A model generated the notes under the pieces. The model was given only the letters and a program-made list of their open reading frames with translations, was not told the DNA's origin and made no database searches. Of a stretch of DNA of 64,000 nt, positions 46,137 through 54,799 are shown piece by piece. The stretch is from Flavobacterium alvei (lineage in GTDB: Bacteria > Bacteroidota > Bacteroidia > Flavobacteriales > Flavobacteriaceae). The DNA is taken from the NCBI RefSeq assembly GCF_002920895.1, contig NZ_PQVG01000004.1:1-64000 (forward strand). The letters are read 5' to 3'. Each line of letters begins with the position of its first letter. Positions within the stretch are counted from its first letter, which is position 1. Position numbers and translations under genes: made by a program.

Positions 46137-46180
46137 AACGAAGCAATTGCAATTTCACTCAGTTATGAGATTGCTTCGTT
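46137..46180. repeat. Intergenic inverted repeat
   Basis: AACGAAGCAAT (46137-46147) and ATTGCTTCGTT (46170-46180) are perfect 11-bp arms with a 22-nt loop; TTGCTTCGTTGCTCG continues to the right. The words resemble the ATTGCTTCGTTCCTCG type of intergenic repeat I recall from many bacterial genomes. No T-run follows. Confidence 0.5.
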
Positions 46181-46271
46181 GCTCGTAATTTCAAATTGGA
46201 AAAAATAAATCTACAAATGGTGATCTTAAATTTGCTTTCACTCGAGTTTAGAATTCGTTTTTTGATGAATA

Positions 46272-47471
46272 TTAATCCAACAACTTTTTACTCACTCTAC
46301 TACTAGCAATCAACGATGCTATAAAACCAAGTGTGATAATTGTTGCAAGTACAATCAATACGTTTTCGATGTTAAAAACCACAGGATAAGCTAATGTTGG
46401 TGTAATCATTACTAATTCAAACTCTTGTTGTAGCAATACCAATCCAACACCTAAAAGAAGTCCAATAATCCCCCCAAAAACACTCAATAAAGTGCCTTGC
46501 AATAGGAATATTTTACGCAAATCTTTGATGTCAGTTCCTAGATTTAATAACGTTTTTAGGTTTCCTTTTTTGTCTAAAATCATCATAATTAATGCACCAA
46601 TAAGATTGAAAAGAGCAATAATAATGACCAATGTAAATATTAAATACACGGCTATATTTTCAGTATTCAACATTTTATACAAAGATTCGTTGAGTTGGGC
46701 TCTATTCTTTATAGTAATTTTATTGTTGAAAATGTTTTGAAGTTTACCAATGATCGTATTTTCATCGGCATCTTTTTTAATCTTCAACTCTATCCCCGAA
46801 ATTTGATTGGTTTTGTATTCTAATAATTCTTGAGCCAAACCTAAATCAGCAAACACATATTTTGAATCCAAGTCTTCGCTAATGGCATAAATCCCAACAG
46901 GAATTAATGTCATTTTATTGAAAGCCTCATCTGGATTTTCAATATTACCTTTTCCTGGTCTTGGTGCCAAAACTTCCAAATAATGATTGTAATCCAACAA
47001 TCCCATCGAGAATTCATTTGAAATACCATAACCAACAACCACTTGATAGGTGTCTTTTTTGAGCCAATCTCCGTTAAAAATGGTTTTTTTTATGGCATTT
47101 ACTTGGTTGAAATTCTCATCTACCCCTTTCAAATAGGTAACTTGTTGTTTTCCATCAAAAGTGAACAAAACCCTTTCTTCGATGATTTTTGAATACGAAA
47201 CAACTCCTTCAATTTGTTCGATTTCAGTTTCTTGTGAAGCCGAAATTAAAAAAGATTTTCCTAGTGTACTTCTAATTTTTAAATCTGGATCAATATCATT
47301 GGAAAACGAAAGACTAAAAATTTTCAATCCACTAAAAACCGATAAAACCACAAACAAAGCCATTGCGCCAACAATGATTCCCACACTGGCAATTCGATTG
47401 ATGATATTGATAGCATTGTTTTTACTACTGCTAAAAATATAACGCTTGGCTATGTAAAGAGGGAAATTCAA
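46272..47471 (-). CDS. ABC transporter permease, LolC/LolE (FtsX-like) family
   Basis: 399 residues. N-terminal membrane helix (about 22-45) after YIAKRYIFSSSKNNAINIINR, a large periplasmic domain (about 46-265), then three helices (about 270-295, 315-345, 365-390) forming the FtsX domain. The start resembles LolC/LolE lipoprotein-release permeases (SVGIIVGAMALFVVLSVFSGLK). No ATPase gene is adjacent. It lies 3 bp after the rbfA stop and is likely co-transcribed. A decayed copy of its 3' end lies 2.6 kb away. Confidence 0.85.
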   Translation of the reverse strand: MNFPLYIAKRYIFSSSKNNAINIINRIASVGIIVGAMALFVVLSVFSGLKIFSLSFSNDIDPDLKIRSTLGKSFLISASQETEIEQIEGVVSYSKIIEERVLFTFDGKQQVTYLKGVDENFNQVNAIKKTIFNGDWLKKDTYQVVVGYGISNEFSMGLLDYNHYLEVLAPRPGKGNIENPDEAFNKMTLIPVGIYAISEDLDSKYVFADLGLAQELLEYKTNQISGIELKIKKDADENTIIGKLQNIFNNKITIKNRAQLNESLYKMLNTENIAVYLIFTLVIIIALFNLIGALIMMILDKKGNLKTLLNLGTDIKDLRKIFLLQGTLLSVFGGIIGLLLGVGLVLLQQEFELVMITPTLAYPVVFNIENVLIVLATIITLGFIASLIASSRVSKKLLD

Positions 47472-47474
47472 CTT

Positions 47475-47870
47475 TTATTGAAATCTACGTTTTTCTAAAA
47501 GATCACGGTTTTCAATAGGATTGTCTTTGTTTGACAAAGCATTGTCAATTTTTTCGATATAATCTAATGAATCGTCTATAAAGAATACTAAATTAGGCAC
47601 TTTTCGCAATTGCAAGCGCACTCTTTGAGACAAATCGTGTTTAATTAATTTAGAATTTGTTTTTATTGCCACTAAAGTTTCTTGAGCTTTTTCTTGAGGA
47701 AATATGCTTAAATACACTGTAGCTACCGACAAATCGGTAGTCACACTAACCTTCGACACTGAAATTATCAAATTGGTAACTCCATTTTTTCTTACCTCAC
47801 CTTGTAGAATATCAACCAAATCTTTTTGGATAACTCCACCTATTTTTTTCTGTCTATTTGTTTGTTCCAT
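47475..47870 (-). CDS. rbfA: 30S ribosome-binding factor A
   Basis: 131 residues, KH-like RbfA fold. It has the opening RQKKIGGVIQKDLVDILQ, the central VSKVSVTTDLSVATVYLSIFP and the segment LRKVPNLVFFIDDSLDYIEKIDNAL, all standard for the family. It assists 16S rRNA 5' end maturation in 30S assembly. First gene of an rbfA-permease pair. Confidence 0.93.
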   Translation of the reverse strand: MEQTNRQKKIGGVIQKDLVDILQGEVRKNGVTNLIISVSKVSVTTDLSVATVYLSIFPQEKAQETLVAIKTNSKLIKHDLSQRVRLQLRKVPNLVFFIDDSLDYIEKIDNALSNKDNPIENRDLLEKRRFQ

Positions 47871-47874
47871 TGTG

Positions 47875-47901
47875 CAAAAATACTAATTTTTTGAGAGACA
47901 A
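47875..47901 (-). promoter_or_regulatory. Probable promoter of rbfA
   Basis: On the minus strand TTG (complement of 47899-47901), 16-bp spacer, TATTTTTG (complement of 47875-47882). The box is only 4 bp from the start codon, so the transcript would be nearly leaderless or another promoter exists. Confidence 0.4.
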
Positions 47902-48005
47902 TCTTATAAAGTAGCTAAGACCTATATTTTTTAACTTTATTTAGTTCTTGATCATTTTAAAAACGTAAATTTAATTATTTTTAAAAATTCAAATTCAAGA
48001 GAAAT

Positions 48006-48407
48006 ATGAATAAAATAGAACATATAGGAATTGCTGTGACTAGCTTAGAAACTTCGACAATTATATATGAAAAACTATTTGGGTCAGCAGCTTACAAACA
48101 AGAAGAGGTTGTTTCCGAAGGTGTCAAAACAGCTTTTTTTAAGAACGGCCCCAATAAAATTGAACTATTAGAAGCAACAAATTCAGAAAGTCCAATTGCC
48201 AAATTTATAGCCAAAAAAGGAGAAGGAATTCATCACATCGCTTTTGAAGTAGATGATATAGTAGCCGAAATGGCTCGTTTAGAAAAAGAAGGATTTGTCC
48301 TTTTAAATGAAATTCCAAAAAAAGGAGCCGATAATAAATTAGTCGCTTTTTTACATCCAAAAAGCACAAATGGCGTTTTAATAGAATTGTGTCAAGAATT
48401 GAAATAG
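48006..48407 (+). CDS. mce: Methylmalonyl-CoA epimerase
   Basis: 133 residues of the glyoxalase/VOC fold. Metal ligands: His in KIEHIGIAV, Glu in IELLEAT, His in GIHHIAFEV and Glu in VLIELCQ. It interconverts (R)- and (S)-methylmalonyl-CoA in propionyl-CoA metabolism. Mutase genes are not in the window. It lies upstream of tRNA-Met but has no evident terminator. Confidence 0.9.
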   Translation: MNKIEHIGIAVTSLETSTIIYEKLFGSAAYKQEEVVSEGVKTAFFKNGPNKIELLEATNSESPIAKFIAKKGEGIHHIAFEVDDIVAEMARLEKEGFVLLNEIPKKGADNKLVAFLHPKSTNGVLIELCQELK

Positions 48408-48509
48408 TTTTTCAATCCTTTTTGATATTAAAGTGCTCTAATAATCAATTAGTTCTGTTTTAAAAGAGGGATTTATAGTAAGGTTATAAAAAAACTAACT
48501 CAAAAATAG

Positions 48510-48539
48510 TTGTATAAATATAAAATAGTAGTAATTTTG
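48510..48539 (+). promoter_or_regulatory. Promoter of tRNA-Met
   Basis: TTG (48510-48512), 19-bp spacer, TAATTTTG (48532-48539). The tRNA starts 14 bp later. Confidence 0.7.
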
Positions 48540-48552
48540 CAATCGCTAAAAA

Positions 48553-48626
48553 GGTCCTATAGCTCATTCGGTTAGAGCAACTGACTCATAATCAGTAGGT
48601 GCTTGGTTCGATTCCAAGTGGGACCA
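48553..48626 (+). tRNA. tRNA-Met (anticodon CAT)
   Basis: A 74-nt cloverleaf. Acceptor GGTCCTA pairs with TGGGACC; anticodon stem ACTGA/TCAGT encloses CTCATAA, anticodon CAT; T-arm GGTTCGATTCC. Elongator Met is the likely identity. A tRNA-Ile2 read through lysidine also has CAT and cannot be fully excluded. It is not an initiator, since the first pair is G-C. Confidence 0.88.
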
Positions 48627-48631
48627 CAAAC

Positions 48632-48667
48632 ACCCCTCACAATCAATGATTATGAGGGGTTTTTTTT
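48632..48667 (+). terminator. Rho-independent terminator of tRNA-Met
   Basis: ACCCCTCA (48632-48639) pairs with TGAGGGGT (48653-48660), with an inner AATCA/TGATT pairing, followed by a T-run. Confidence 0.85.
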
Positions 48668-48676
48668 GTTAAAATA

Positions 48677-48718
48677 TTAAAATATGGTATTTAATCGTTA
48701 AAATATGTATTTTAATCG
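48677..48718. promoter_or_regulatory. Tandem 21-bp palindromic repeats upstream of a promoter
   Basis: Two near-identical 21-bp units at 48677-48697 and 48698-48718, each starting TTAAAATATG and ending TTTAATCG, each an imperfect palindrome. They end 9 bp before the -33 TTG of the next promoter, a position fitting an activator or repressor site. Half a unit (TTAAAATAT) also precedes them at 48669-48677. Confidence 0.5.
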
Positions 48719-48727
48719 ACAAAAGTA

Positions 48728-48757
48728 TTGGTTTATTAGTAAATAAAAATAACTTTG
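48728..48757 (+). promoter_or_regulatory. Promoter of the proline-rich membrane protein gene
   Basis: TTG (48728-48730), 19-bp spacer, TAACTTTG (48750-48757): an ideal Bacteroidetes promoter, with a leader of about 75-80 nt. Confidence 0.65.
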
Positions 48758-48840
48758 CGCATACTATTTTATAGAATATGTAGTTATTAGATTGGGATTT
48801 GATAGGTTCTTTATCTTTAAAAAACGATTTTTTAGTAAAT

Positions 48841-49065
48841 ATGAAAATTAATGCAAACAAGTTTTTTATTACAATAATATACCTATTGAGTGTGTCAATT
48901 GTGTTTGCAGGTCCAAATCCACCACCGCCAAACCCAAATAAAAAACCGCCACCACCACCTGGATTGCCTATTGACGAAAATCTATTCGCCCTTTTTATAA
49001 TTGCAATTCTTATAGGAGCTTATATCATTTACAGACATAACTTAAAAACAAAAACTCCAATTTAA
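48841..49065 (+). CDS. Small proline-rich membrane protein
   Basis: 74 residues from ATG at 48841; upstream in-frame codons are leader sequence. A signal peptide (1-23, ending IVFAG) is followed by a proline-rich stretch (PNPPPPNPNKKPPPPPG), the motif LPIDENL, a membrane helix (about 48-64) and a basic tail (RHNLKTKTPI). This signal-Pro-rich-PID-helix-basic layout is one I recall from other small flavobacterial proteins; it looks like a surface-sorting or anchoring type tail, but no function is established. Its promoter carries tandem palindromes upstream. Confidence 0.75.
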   Translation: MKINANKFFITIIYLLSVSIVFAGPNPPPPNPNKKPPPPPGLPIDENLFALFIIAILIGAYIIYRHNLKTKTPI

Positions 49066-49082
49066 AATTGGAGTTTTTGTTT
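49051..49082 (+). terminator. Rho-independent terminator overlapping the end of the proline-rich gene
   Basis: AAAACTCCAATTT (49051-49063) pairs with AAATTGGAGTTTT (49065-49077), then a T-rich tail. The stop codon lies in the loop region. Confidence 0.75.
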
Positions 49083-49098
49083 TTATAATAAATGCGCT

Positions 49099-49686
49099 TT
49101 ATTTGCTCGTATATAATTTTGAAATATATTTCCCAATTAGGTCAAATTCAAGATTTACTTTAGTGCCAATGACAAAGGAATTAAAATTTGTATGTTCATA
49201 TGTATAAGGAATAATAGCAACGCTAAATTCATTTTTTTTAGAATTTACAACAGTTAAACTAACACCATTTACAGTAATCGAGCCTTTTTCTATAGTAATA
49301 TTTCCAATAGAATCATCATATTCAAAAGTATAATACCAACTTCCATTTGTTTCATTTGCAACCTTGCACGTTCCTACTTGATCCACATGACCTTGAACAA
49401 TATGACCGTCGAGTCGATCACCCAATTTCATAGCTCTTTCAAGATTGACGCTATCCCCTACTTTTAGATGGGATAAATTTGTTTTTTTTATTGTTTCAGC
49501 AATAGCAGTTACGGTATAAGAGCTATTATCAATCGAAACCACCGTCATACATATTCCGTTGTGAGCAACACTTTGGTCAATTTTTAGTTCATTTGTAATT
49601 GAGGAGTCAATTGTAATATGCACATTGTCCTTATCATTTTTGATTTCTTGTATTACTCCAAGGGATTCTATTATTCCTGTAAACAT
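49099..49686 (-). CDS. ribE: Riboflavin synthase, alpha chain
   Basis: 195 residues. It begins with the family signature MFTGIIESLG and contains two lumazine-binding barrels (1-90 and 95-185), with the motifs SVAHNGICMTV and SITVNGVSLTV. It dismutates 6,7-dimethyl-8-ribityllumazine to riboflavin. Divergent from pdxA. No FMN riboswitch is seen upstream. Confidence 0.94.
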   Translation of the reverse strand: MFTGIIESLGVIQEIKNDKDNVHITIDSSITNELKIDQSVAHNGICMTVVSIDNSSYTVTAIAETIKKTNLSHLKVGDSVNLERAMKLGDRLDGHIVQGHVDQVGTCKVANETNGSWYYTFEYDDSIGNITIEKGSITVNGVSLTVVNSKKNEFSVAIIPYTYEHTNFNSFVIGTKVNLEFDLIGKYISKLYTSK

Positions 49687-49703
49687 TTCTTATTTTATTT
49701 TAC

Positions 49704-49711
49704 TAAATTTG
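49704..49711 (+). promoter_or_regulatory. Probable promoter box of pdxA
   Basis: TAAATTTG followed by C, 32 bp before the start codon. No clear -33 box. Confidence 0.45.
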
Positions 49712-49743
49712 CACTTCAAAATTAGCAATAAATAAGTGATGTC

Positions 49744-50787
49744 ATGATAAAAAAAGCAGAAAATATAATCGTTGGAATTTCGATTGGAGATTTAAACGGT
49801 ATTGGAAGCGAAGTGATTCTTAAAACCTTCGAAGATTCTCGAATGTTAGAATTGTGTACTCCTGTAATTTTTGCCAATGTAAAAGTGGTGTCGTTTATTA
49901 AAAAAACCTTAGAGTCAACTTCGATGCTTCAAGGAATCGACAGATTGGATCAAATAGTTTTGGGAAAAATTAATGTTTTAAATGTTTGGCAAGAAGCAGT
50001 AGAAATTAATTTTGGTGTAAATGATGAAAAAATTGGAAAATACGCCATAAAATCATTTGTTGCGGCCACTAAAGCTTTAAAAGAAGGTCTTGTTGATGTA
50101 TTGGTAACTGCTCCAATAAATAAATACAACATCCAATCAGAAGATTTTAAATTTCCAGGACATACCGATTATTTAGACCAAGAACTAGAAGGCAATGCCT
50201 TGATGTTGATGGTACAAGACAACTTGAGAGTAGGTTTGTTAACAGACCACATTCCTTTAAATGAGGTTGCATCCCATCTTACAGAAGAATTAATTGTAAA
50301 GAAAATCGAAACTATAAAGCAGACGATTATACAAGATTTCAGCATCAACAAGCCAAAAATAGCCGTTTTAGGATTGAATCCACATTGTGGTGATGGAGGC
50401 GTAATTGGCAAAGAAGATGATGCTGTTTTAAAACCAGCATTGAAAAAAATATTCGATAAAGGAACTTTGGTTTTTGGTCCTTTTGCTGCCGATGGTTTTT
50501 TTGGTAGCAATCAATATGACAAATACGATGCTATTATCGCCACATATCATGATCAGGGGTTAATTCCGTTCAAAACATTATCTTTTGGGAATGGTGTAAA
50601 TTACACAGCAGGTTTAAATAAAATTAGAACATCGCCAGATCATGGAACGGCATATGACATTGCTGGTAAAGGAATTGCCGATTATAATTCATTCAAAGAA
50701 GCCGTTTATTTAGCAATAGATGTGTATAATTCCAGAAATCAGTATGCTGAAATCAGCCAAAAACCATTGAAAACAAAAGAAAAATAG
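49744..50787 (+). CDS. pdxA: 4-hydroxythreonine-4-phosphate dehydrogenase
   Basis: 347 residues. Motifs: GISIGDLNGIGSEV at the N-terminus, TAPINKYNI, the metal-site His in FPGHTDYL, GLNPHCGDGG, and the metal-site His regions ATYHDQGLIPFK and SPDHGTAYDIAGKG. It oxidises 4-phosphohydroxy-threonine in pyridoxal phosphate synthesis. It lies upstream of the DUF177-rpmF-fab-acc cluster but that cluster has its own promoter box. Confidence 0.94.
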   Translation: MIKKAENIIVGISIGDLNGIGSEVILKTFEDSRMLELCTPVIFANVKVVSFIKKTLESTSMLQGIDRLDQIVLGKINVLNVWQEAVEINFGVNDEKIGKYAIKSFVAATKALKEGLVDVLVTAPINKYNIQSEDFKFPGHTDYLDQELEGNALMLMVQDNLRVGLLTDHIPLNEVASHLTEELIVKKIETIKQTIIQDFSINKPKIAVLGLNPHCGDGGVIGKEDDAVLKPALKKIFDKGTLVFGPFAADGFFGSNQYDKYDAIIATYHDQGLIPFKTLSFGNGVNYTAGLNKIRTSPDHGTAYDIAGKGIADYNSFKEAVYLAIDVYNSRNQYAEISQKPLKTKEK

Positions 50788-50836
50788 ATATAAACAAAAA
50801 AAGATTAATAAGATTATTAGATTTCCAATAATTTTA

Positions 50837-50844
50837 TATCTTTG
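50837..50844 (+). promoter_or_regulatory. Probable promoter box of the DUF177-rpmF-fabH-accB-accC cluster
   Basis: TATCTTTG followed by C, 33 bp before the DUF177 start codon. No convincing -33 box. Confidence 0.45.
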
Positions 50845-50877
50845 CACTCCCGAAGTTTAGGGCAAATTGTTGTTGAA

Positions 50878-51429
50878 ATGGACAAGAAGAAAGAATTTTT
50901 AATTCCTTTTATAGGATTAAAGCTAGGGAAACATCATTTTGAATATCAAATAAATAAGGCGTTCTTTGAAATCTTTGATTATCACGAATTTAATGATTCA
51001 GATATCAAAGTAAACGTAGTTTTAGAGAAAAAAAGCACAATGTTAGAGTTGGCTTTCAAGCATAAAGGAACGGTAAACGTGCCTTGCGATATGACAAACG
51101 AAGAATTTGATTTGCCCATAAAAGGTAAAATGAAATTAATCGTCCGTTTTGGAGATGCTTTCAACAATGATAATGAAGAGTTGTTGATAGTGCCACACGG
51201 AGAGTTTCAAATAGATATTTCGCAATATATTTATGAAATGATTGTTCTTTCTGTTCCTCTAAGACGAATTCATCCAGGTGTTAAAGACGGAAGTTTAAAT
51301 ACAGAAGCCTTAGCAAAACTGAAAGAATTAACCATAAAAGAACTGAAAAAAGAGCATACAAAAGAACAAAAACAAGAAGATACCGACCCACGTTGGGACA
51401 AATTAAAGCAACTATTAACGGATAAATAA
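50878..51429 (+). CDS. DUF177 (YceD-like) protein
   Basis: 183 residues from ATG at 50878 (MDKKKEFLIPFIGLK); upstream in-frame codons belong to the leader. The domain includes CDMTNEEFDLPIKGKMKLIVRFG and the conserved LRRIHPG near residue 135. The C-terminus is charged and ends DPRWDKLKQLLTDK, a typical YceD tail. YceD genes nearly always precede rpmF, as here (9 bp). In E. coli and plants the family affects 23S rRNA accumulation. Confidence 0.85.
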   Translation: MDKKKEFLIPFIGLKLGKHHFEYQINKAFFEIFDYHEFNDSDIKVNVVLEKKSTMLELAFKHKGTVNVPCDMTNEEFDLPIKGKMKLIVRFGDAFNNDNEELLIVPHGEFQIDISQYIYEMIVLSVPLRRIHPGVKDGSLNTEALAKLKELTIKELKKEHTKEQKQEDTDPRWDKLKQLLTDK

Positions 51430-51438
51430 TATAGTAAA

Positions 51439-51633
51439 ATGGCACATCCTAAGAGAAAAACCTCGAAAACAAGAAGAGATAAAAGAAGAACTCATTACAC
51501 AGCTACTGTAGCTCAAATAGCAACTTGCCCTATCACAGGTGAGGCTCATTTGTATCACAGAGCTTACTGGCATGAAGGAAAAATGTATTACAGAGGGCAA
51601 GTTGTTATAGATAAATCTGTAGCTGTTGCTTAA
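51439..51633 (+). CDS. rpmF: 50S ribosomal protein L32
   Basis: 64 residues with the L32 signature [17 protein letters not shown] at the N-terminus. Only one Cys is present (TCPITGE) and HLYHR replaces the other half, so it is a zinc-independent form of L32. It is followed by a hairpin with a T-run before fabH, which may reduce read-through into the lipid genes. Confidence 0.95.
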   Translation: MAHPKRKTSKTRRDKRRTHYTATVAQIATCPITGEAHLYHRAYWHEGKMYYRGQVVIDKSVAVA

Positions 51634-51656
51634 TATAATACTGTAAACGATACTTG

Positions 51657-51682
51657 AACTCTCACTTTGTGAGAGTTTTTTG
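51657..51682 (+). terminator. Rho-independent terminator after rpmF
   Basis: AACTCTCAC (51657-51665) pairs with GTGAGAGTT (51669-51677), 3-nt loop, T-run. It may separate rpmF from fabH or attenuate. Confidence 0.8.
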
Positions 51683-51805
51683 TTGTTTATAATTTATGTT
51701 AAATAAGGACTATCAAAAAGAGAATGATTTGATTTTTTTTTGTATTTTTCGAGTCCTTTAGAAAAATTTTAAATAATAGCATTTGGCTAGAAAAATTTGA
51801 ATAAA

Positions 51806-52804
51806 ATGAATAAAATCACAGCCGCAATCACAGCTGTTGGAGCCTATGTTCCTGACTATGTACTTACAAATAGTATTCTAGAAACATTAGTCGATACTAA
51901 TGATGAGTGGATTACTACACGTACTGGGATAAAAGAAAGAAGAATTCTGAAGGATGATGCCAAAGGAACCTCTTATTTAGCAATAAAAGCCGCTCAAGAC
52001 TTAATTAATAAATCAAATATTGATCCCTTAGAAATTGATTTAGTCTTAGTCGCAACAGCAACAGCAGATATGCTTGTAGCATCGACAGGAGCTTATGTAG
52101 CTACCGAAATCGGAGCAACCAATGCCTTTTCTTATGACCTACAATCTGCTTGTTCAAGTTTTTTGTTTGGTATGTCAACAGCCGCAGCTTACATAGAATC
52201 AGGAAGATATAAAAAAGTACTATTGATTGGCGCCGACAAAATGTCCTCAATTGTAGATTATACAGATAGAGCAACTTGCATCATTTTTGGTGACGGAGCT
52301 GGTGCCGTGTTATTCGAGCCTAACAATGAAGGCCTAGGCTTACAAGACGAATATTTAAGAACAGATGGCGAAGGCAGAGAATTCTTGAAAATGACTGCAG
52401 GTGGTTCTCTTTTTCCAGCTTCTTTCGAAACCGTTAGAGACAATCAGCATAATATTATGCAAGACGGAAAAACTGTTTTTAAATATGCTGTTACCAATAT
52501 GGCCGATGCTTGTGAAACTATTTTGAAAAACAACAATTTGACCAATAATGATGTCCAATGGTTGGTTCCACACCAAGCCAACAAAAGAATTATTGATGCC
52601 ATTGCAAATCGAATGAATTTAGAAGATTCAAAAGTATTAATGAACATCGAAAGATACGGAAACACTACTTCTGCCACTCTTCCACTAGTTCTAAGTGATT
52701 TTGAACATTTATTTAAAAAAGGAGATACAATAATATTTGCTGCTTTTGGTGGAGGATTCTCTTGGGGATCTATTTACCTAAAATGGGCTTACGACAAAAA
52801 ATAA
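51806..52804 (+). CDS. fabH: 3-oxoacyl-ACP synthase III
   Basis: 332 residues from ATG at 51806. Catalytic triad: Cys in DLQSACSSFLFG, His in VPHQANKRI and Asn in IERYGNTTSA. The N-terminus has the usual DEWITTRTGIKERR. It condenses acetyl-CoA (or a branched starter) with malonyl-ACP to begin fatty-acid synthesis; flavobacteria make branched-chain acids, so a branched starter is possible. Followed by accB after 23 bp. Confidence 0.94.
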   Translation: MNKITAAITAVGAYVPDYVLTNSILETLVDTNDEWITTRTGIKERRILKDDAKGTSYLAIKAAQDLINKSNIDPLEIDLVLVATATADMLVASTGAYVATEIGATNAFSYDLQSACSSFLFGMSTAAAYIESGRYKKVLLIGADKMSSIVDYTDRATCIIFGDGAGAVLFEPNNEGLGLQDEYLRTDGEGREFLKMTAGGSLFPASFETVRDNQHNIMQDGKTVFKYAVTNMADACETILKNNNLTNNDVQWLVPHQANKRIIDAIANRMNLEDSKVLMNIERYGNTTSATLPLVLSDFEHLFKKGDTIIFAAFGGGFSWGSIYLKWAYDKK

Positions 52805-52827
52805 AATAAAACTTAAAACAAATAATC

Positions 52828-53310
52828 ATGGATTTAAAAGAAATTCAAAATCTAATCAAATTTGTAGCAAATTCTGGAGTTGCAGAAGTTAAATTAGAAA
52901 TGGATGATGTAAAAATCACCATCAGAACTACACTAGAAGGCAATGTTACCGAAGCTACTTACCTACAAATGCCAACAGCTCAACCAGCACTTCAGCCAGC
53001 AGTAGTACCTCAACAAATTGCGCCAGTTGCAACACCTGCAGCACCAGCACCACCAGCAGAAAATTCAAATTACATCACTATAAAATCTCCAATTATTGGA
53101 ACTTTCTACAGAAAACCATCTCCAGACAAACCTATGTTTGTTGAAGTTGGAAGCACTATCGCAAAAGGAAATGTTCTTTGTGTGATTGAAGCGATGAAAT
53201 TATTTAACGAAATCGAATCGGAAGTGTCTGGAAAAATCGTTAAAATTTTAGTTGATGACATGTCTCCTGTTGAATACGATCAACCTTTGTTTTTAGTAGA
53301 TCCGTCTTAA
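52828..53310 (+). CDS. accB: Acetyl-CoA carboxylase biotin carboxyl carrier protein
   Basis: 160 residues. N-terminal helical region, then a Pro/Ala linker (about 53-85, with APAPPAEN), then the biotinyl domain with the biotin Lys in CVIEAMKLFNEIE. The thumb loop SPIIGTFYRKPSPDKPMF is present. Works with AccC (94 bp downstream) in the first step of fatty-acid synthesis. Confidence 0.95.
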   Translation: MDLKEIQNLIKFVANSGVAEVKLEMDDVKITIRTTLEGNVTEATYLQMPTAQPALQPAVVPQQIAPVATPAAPAPPAENSNYITIKSPIIGTFYRKPSPDKPMFVEVGSTIAKGNVLCVIEAMKLFNEIESEVSGKIVKILVDDMSPVEYDQPLFLVDPS

Positions 53311-53316
53311 TTAATT

Positions 53317-53396
53317 TATAAATTATGAATTATAAATTATGAATTGGTTTTTATCAATCATAATTTCAAAAACTCATAACTCATAACTCATAACTC
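53317..53396. repeat. Short tandem-word spacer between accB and accC
   Basis: TATAAATTATGAAT occurs twice in tandem (53317-53344) and ACTCATA recurs three times at 53372-53396. No coding potential. Confidence 0.5.
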
Positions 53397-53403
53397 AAAA
53401 TAG

Positions 53404-54750
53404 ATGTTTAAAAAAATACTAATAGCCAACAGAGGAGAAATTGCGCTTCGCATCATTAGAACCTGCAAAGAAATGGGTATCAAGACAGTAGCCGTTTATT
53501 CAACTGCTGATGCTGAAAGTTTGCATGTGAAGTTTGCCGATGAAGCCGTTTGTATCGGCCCTCCTCCTAGCAGTTTGTCCTATCTTAAAATGTCAAACAT
53601 TATTGCTGCTGCCGAAATCACAAACGCAGATGCAATACATCCAGGATATGGTTTTCTTTCTGAAAATTCAAAATTTTCCAAAATTTGTCAAGAACACAAT
53701 GTGAAATTTATTGGTGCTGCACCAGAAATGATTGACAGAATGGGCGATAAAGCTTCGGCCAAAGCTACTATGAAAGCTGCGGGAGTACCTTGTGTTCCAG
53801 GTTCGGACGGTTTGTTAGAATCTTTTGAACAAGCACAAAAACTTTCAAAAGAAATGGGCTATCCAGTGATGTTAAAAGCAACAGCTGGTGGTGGTGGAAA
53901 AGGAATGCGAGCTGTTTGGAAAGAAGAAGATTTGCTAAAAGCATGGGAAAGTGCTCGTCAAGAATCGGCAGCTGCATTTGGAAATGATGGGATGTACATG
54001 GAAAAACTCATTGAAGAACCAAGACACATCGAAATTCAAATTGTAGGTGATGCTTATGGCAAAGCTTGTCATCTTTCAGAAAGAGATTGTTCGGTACAAC
54101 GTCGTCATCAAAAATTAACAGAAGAAACTCCTTCGCCATTTATGACCGATGAATTGCGTCAGAAAATGGGAGAAGCGGCCGTAAAAGCAGCAGAATTTAT
54201 TCAATATGAAGGTGCAGGAACTGTAGAATTTTTGGTTGACAAACACCGTAATTTCTACTTTATGGAAATGAATACTCGTATTCAAGTAGAACACCCAATT
54301 ACAGAACAAGTTATTGATTATGACTTAATTCGCGAGCAAATTATGGTAGCCGCTGGAATTCCAATTTCGGGTAAAAATTACTTACCAGAATTGCACGCCA
54401 TCGAATGCCGCATCAATGCCGAAGATCCTTATAATGACTTTAGACCTTCACCAGGAAAAATCACTACGCTACACATGCCAGGTGGTCACGGAGTTCGTTT
54501 GGACACTCACGTTTATTCGGGTTATACTATTCCGCCAAATTACGATTCGATGATTGCCAAATTGATTACCACAGCTCAAACGCGTGAAGAAGCAATTAGC
54601 AAAATGAGAAGAGCTTTGGATGAATTTGTGATTGAAGGAATCAAAACAACCATTCCGTTTCACAGACAGTTGATGGACGATCCAAAATACATTGAAGGAG
54701 ATTACACCACTGCTTTTATGGATACTTTTAAAATGAACGATCCAGAATAA
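53404..54750 (+). CDS. accC: Acetyl-CoA carboxylase, biotin carboxylase subunit
   Basis: 448 residues. N-terminal [19 protein letters not shown]-grasp loop [15 protein letters not shown]; catalytic and metal residues in [17 protein letters not shown] and [12 protein letters not shown]-terminal [11 protein letters not shown]. It carboxylates the biotin on AccB. Last gene of the cluster, followed by a strong terminator. The carboxyltransferase subunits are elsewhere. Confidence 0.96.
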   Translation: MFKKILIANRGEIALRIIRTCKEMGIKTVAVYSTADAESLHVKFADEAVCIGPPPSSLSYLKMSNIIAAAEITNADAIHPGYGFLSENSKFSKICQEHNVKFIGAAPEMIDRMGDKASAKATMKAAGVPCVPGSDGLLESFEQAQKLSKEMGYPVMLKATAGGGGKGMRAVWKEEDLLKAWESARQESAAAFGNDGMYMEKLIEEPRHIEIQIVGDAYGKACHLSERDCSVQRRHQKLTEETPSPFMTDELRQKMGEAAVKAAEFIQYEGAGTVEFLVDKHRNFYFMEMNTRIQVEHPITEQVIDYDLIREQIMVAAGIPISGKNYLPELHAIECRINAEDPYNDFRPSPGKITTLHMPGGHGVRLDTHVYSGYTIPPNYDSMIAKLITTAQTREEAISKMRRALDEFVIEGIKTTIPFHRQLMDDPKYIEGDYTTAFMDTFKMNDPE

Positions 54751-54770
54751 GAAAAGGTATTATATATATA

Positions 54771-54799
54771 AAAACTCGCTGATTTAGCGAGTTTTTTTT
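54771..54799 (+). terminator. Rho-independent terminator of accC
   Basis: AAAACTCGCT (54771-54780) pairs with AGCGAGTTTT (54786-54795), loop of 5, T-run. Confidence 0.88.

Noticed and set aside
51439..51633. rpmF as a broken gene for lacking zinc Cys
   Set aside because: Zinc-free L32 variants are normal in many bacteria; length and signature are complete.
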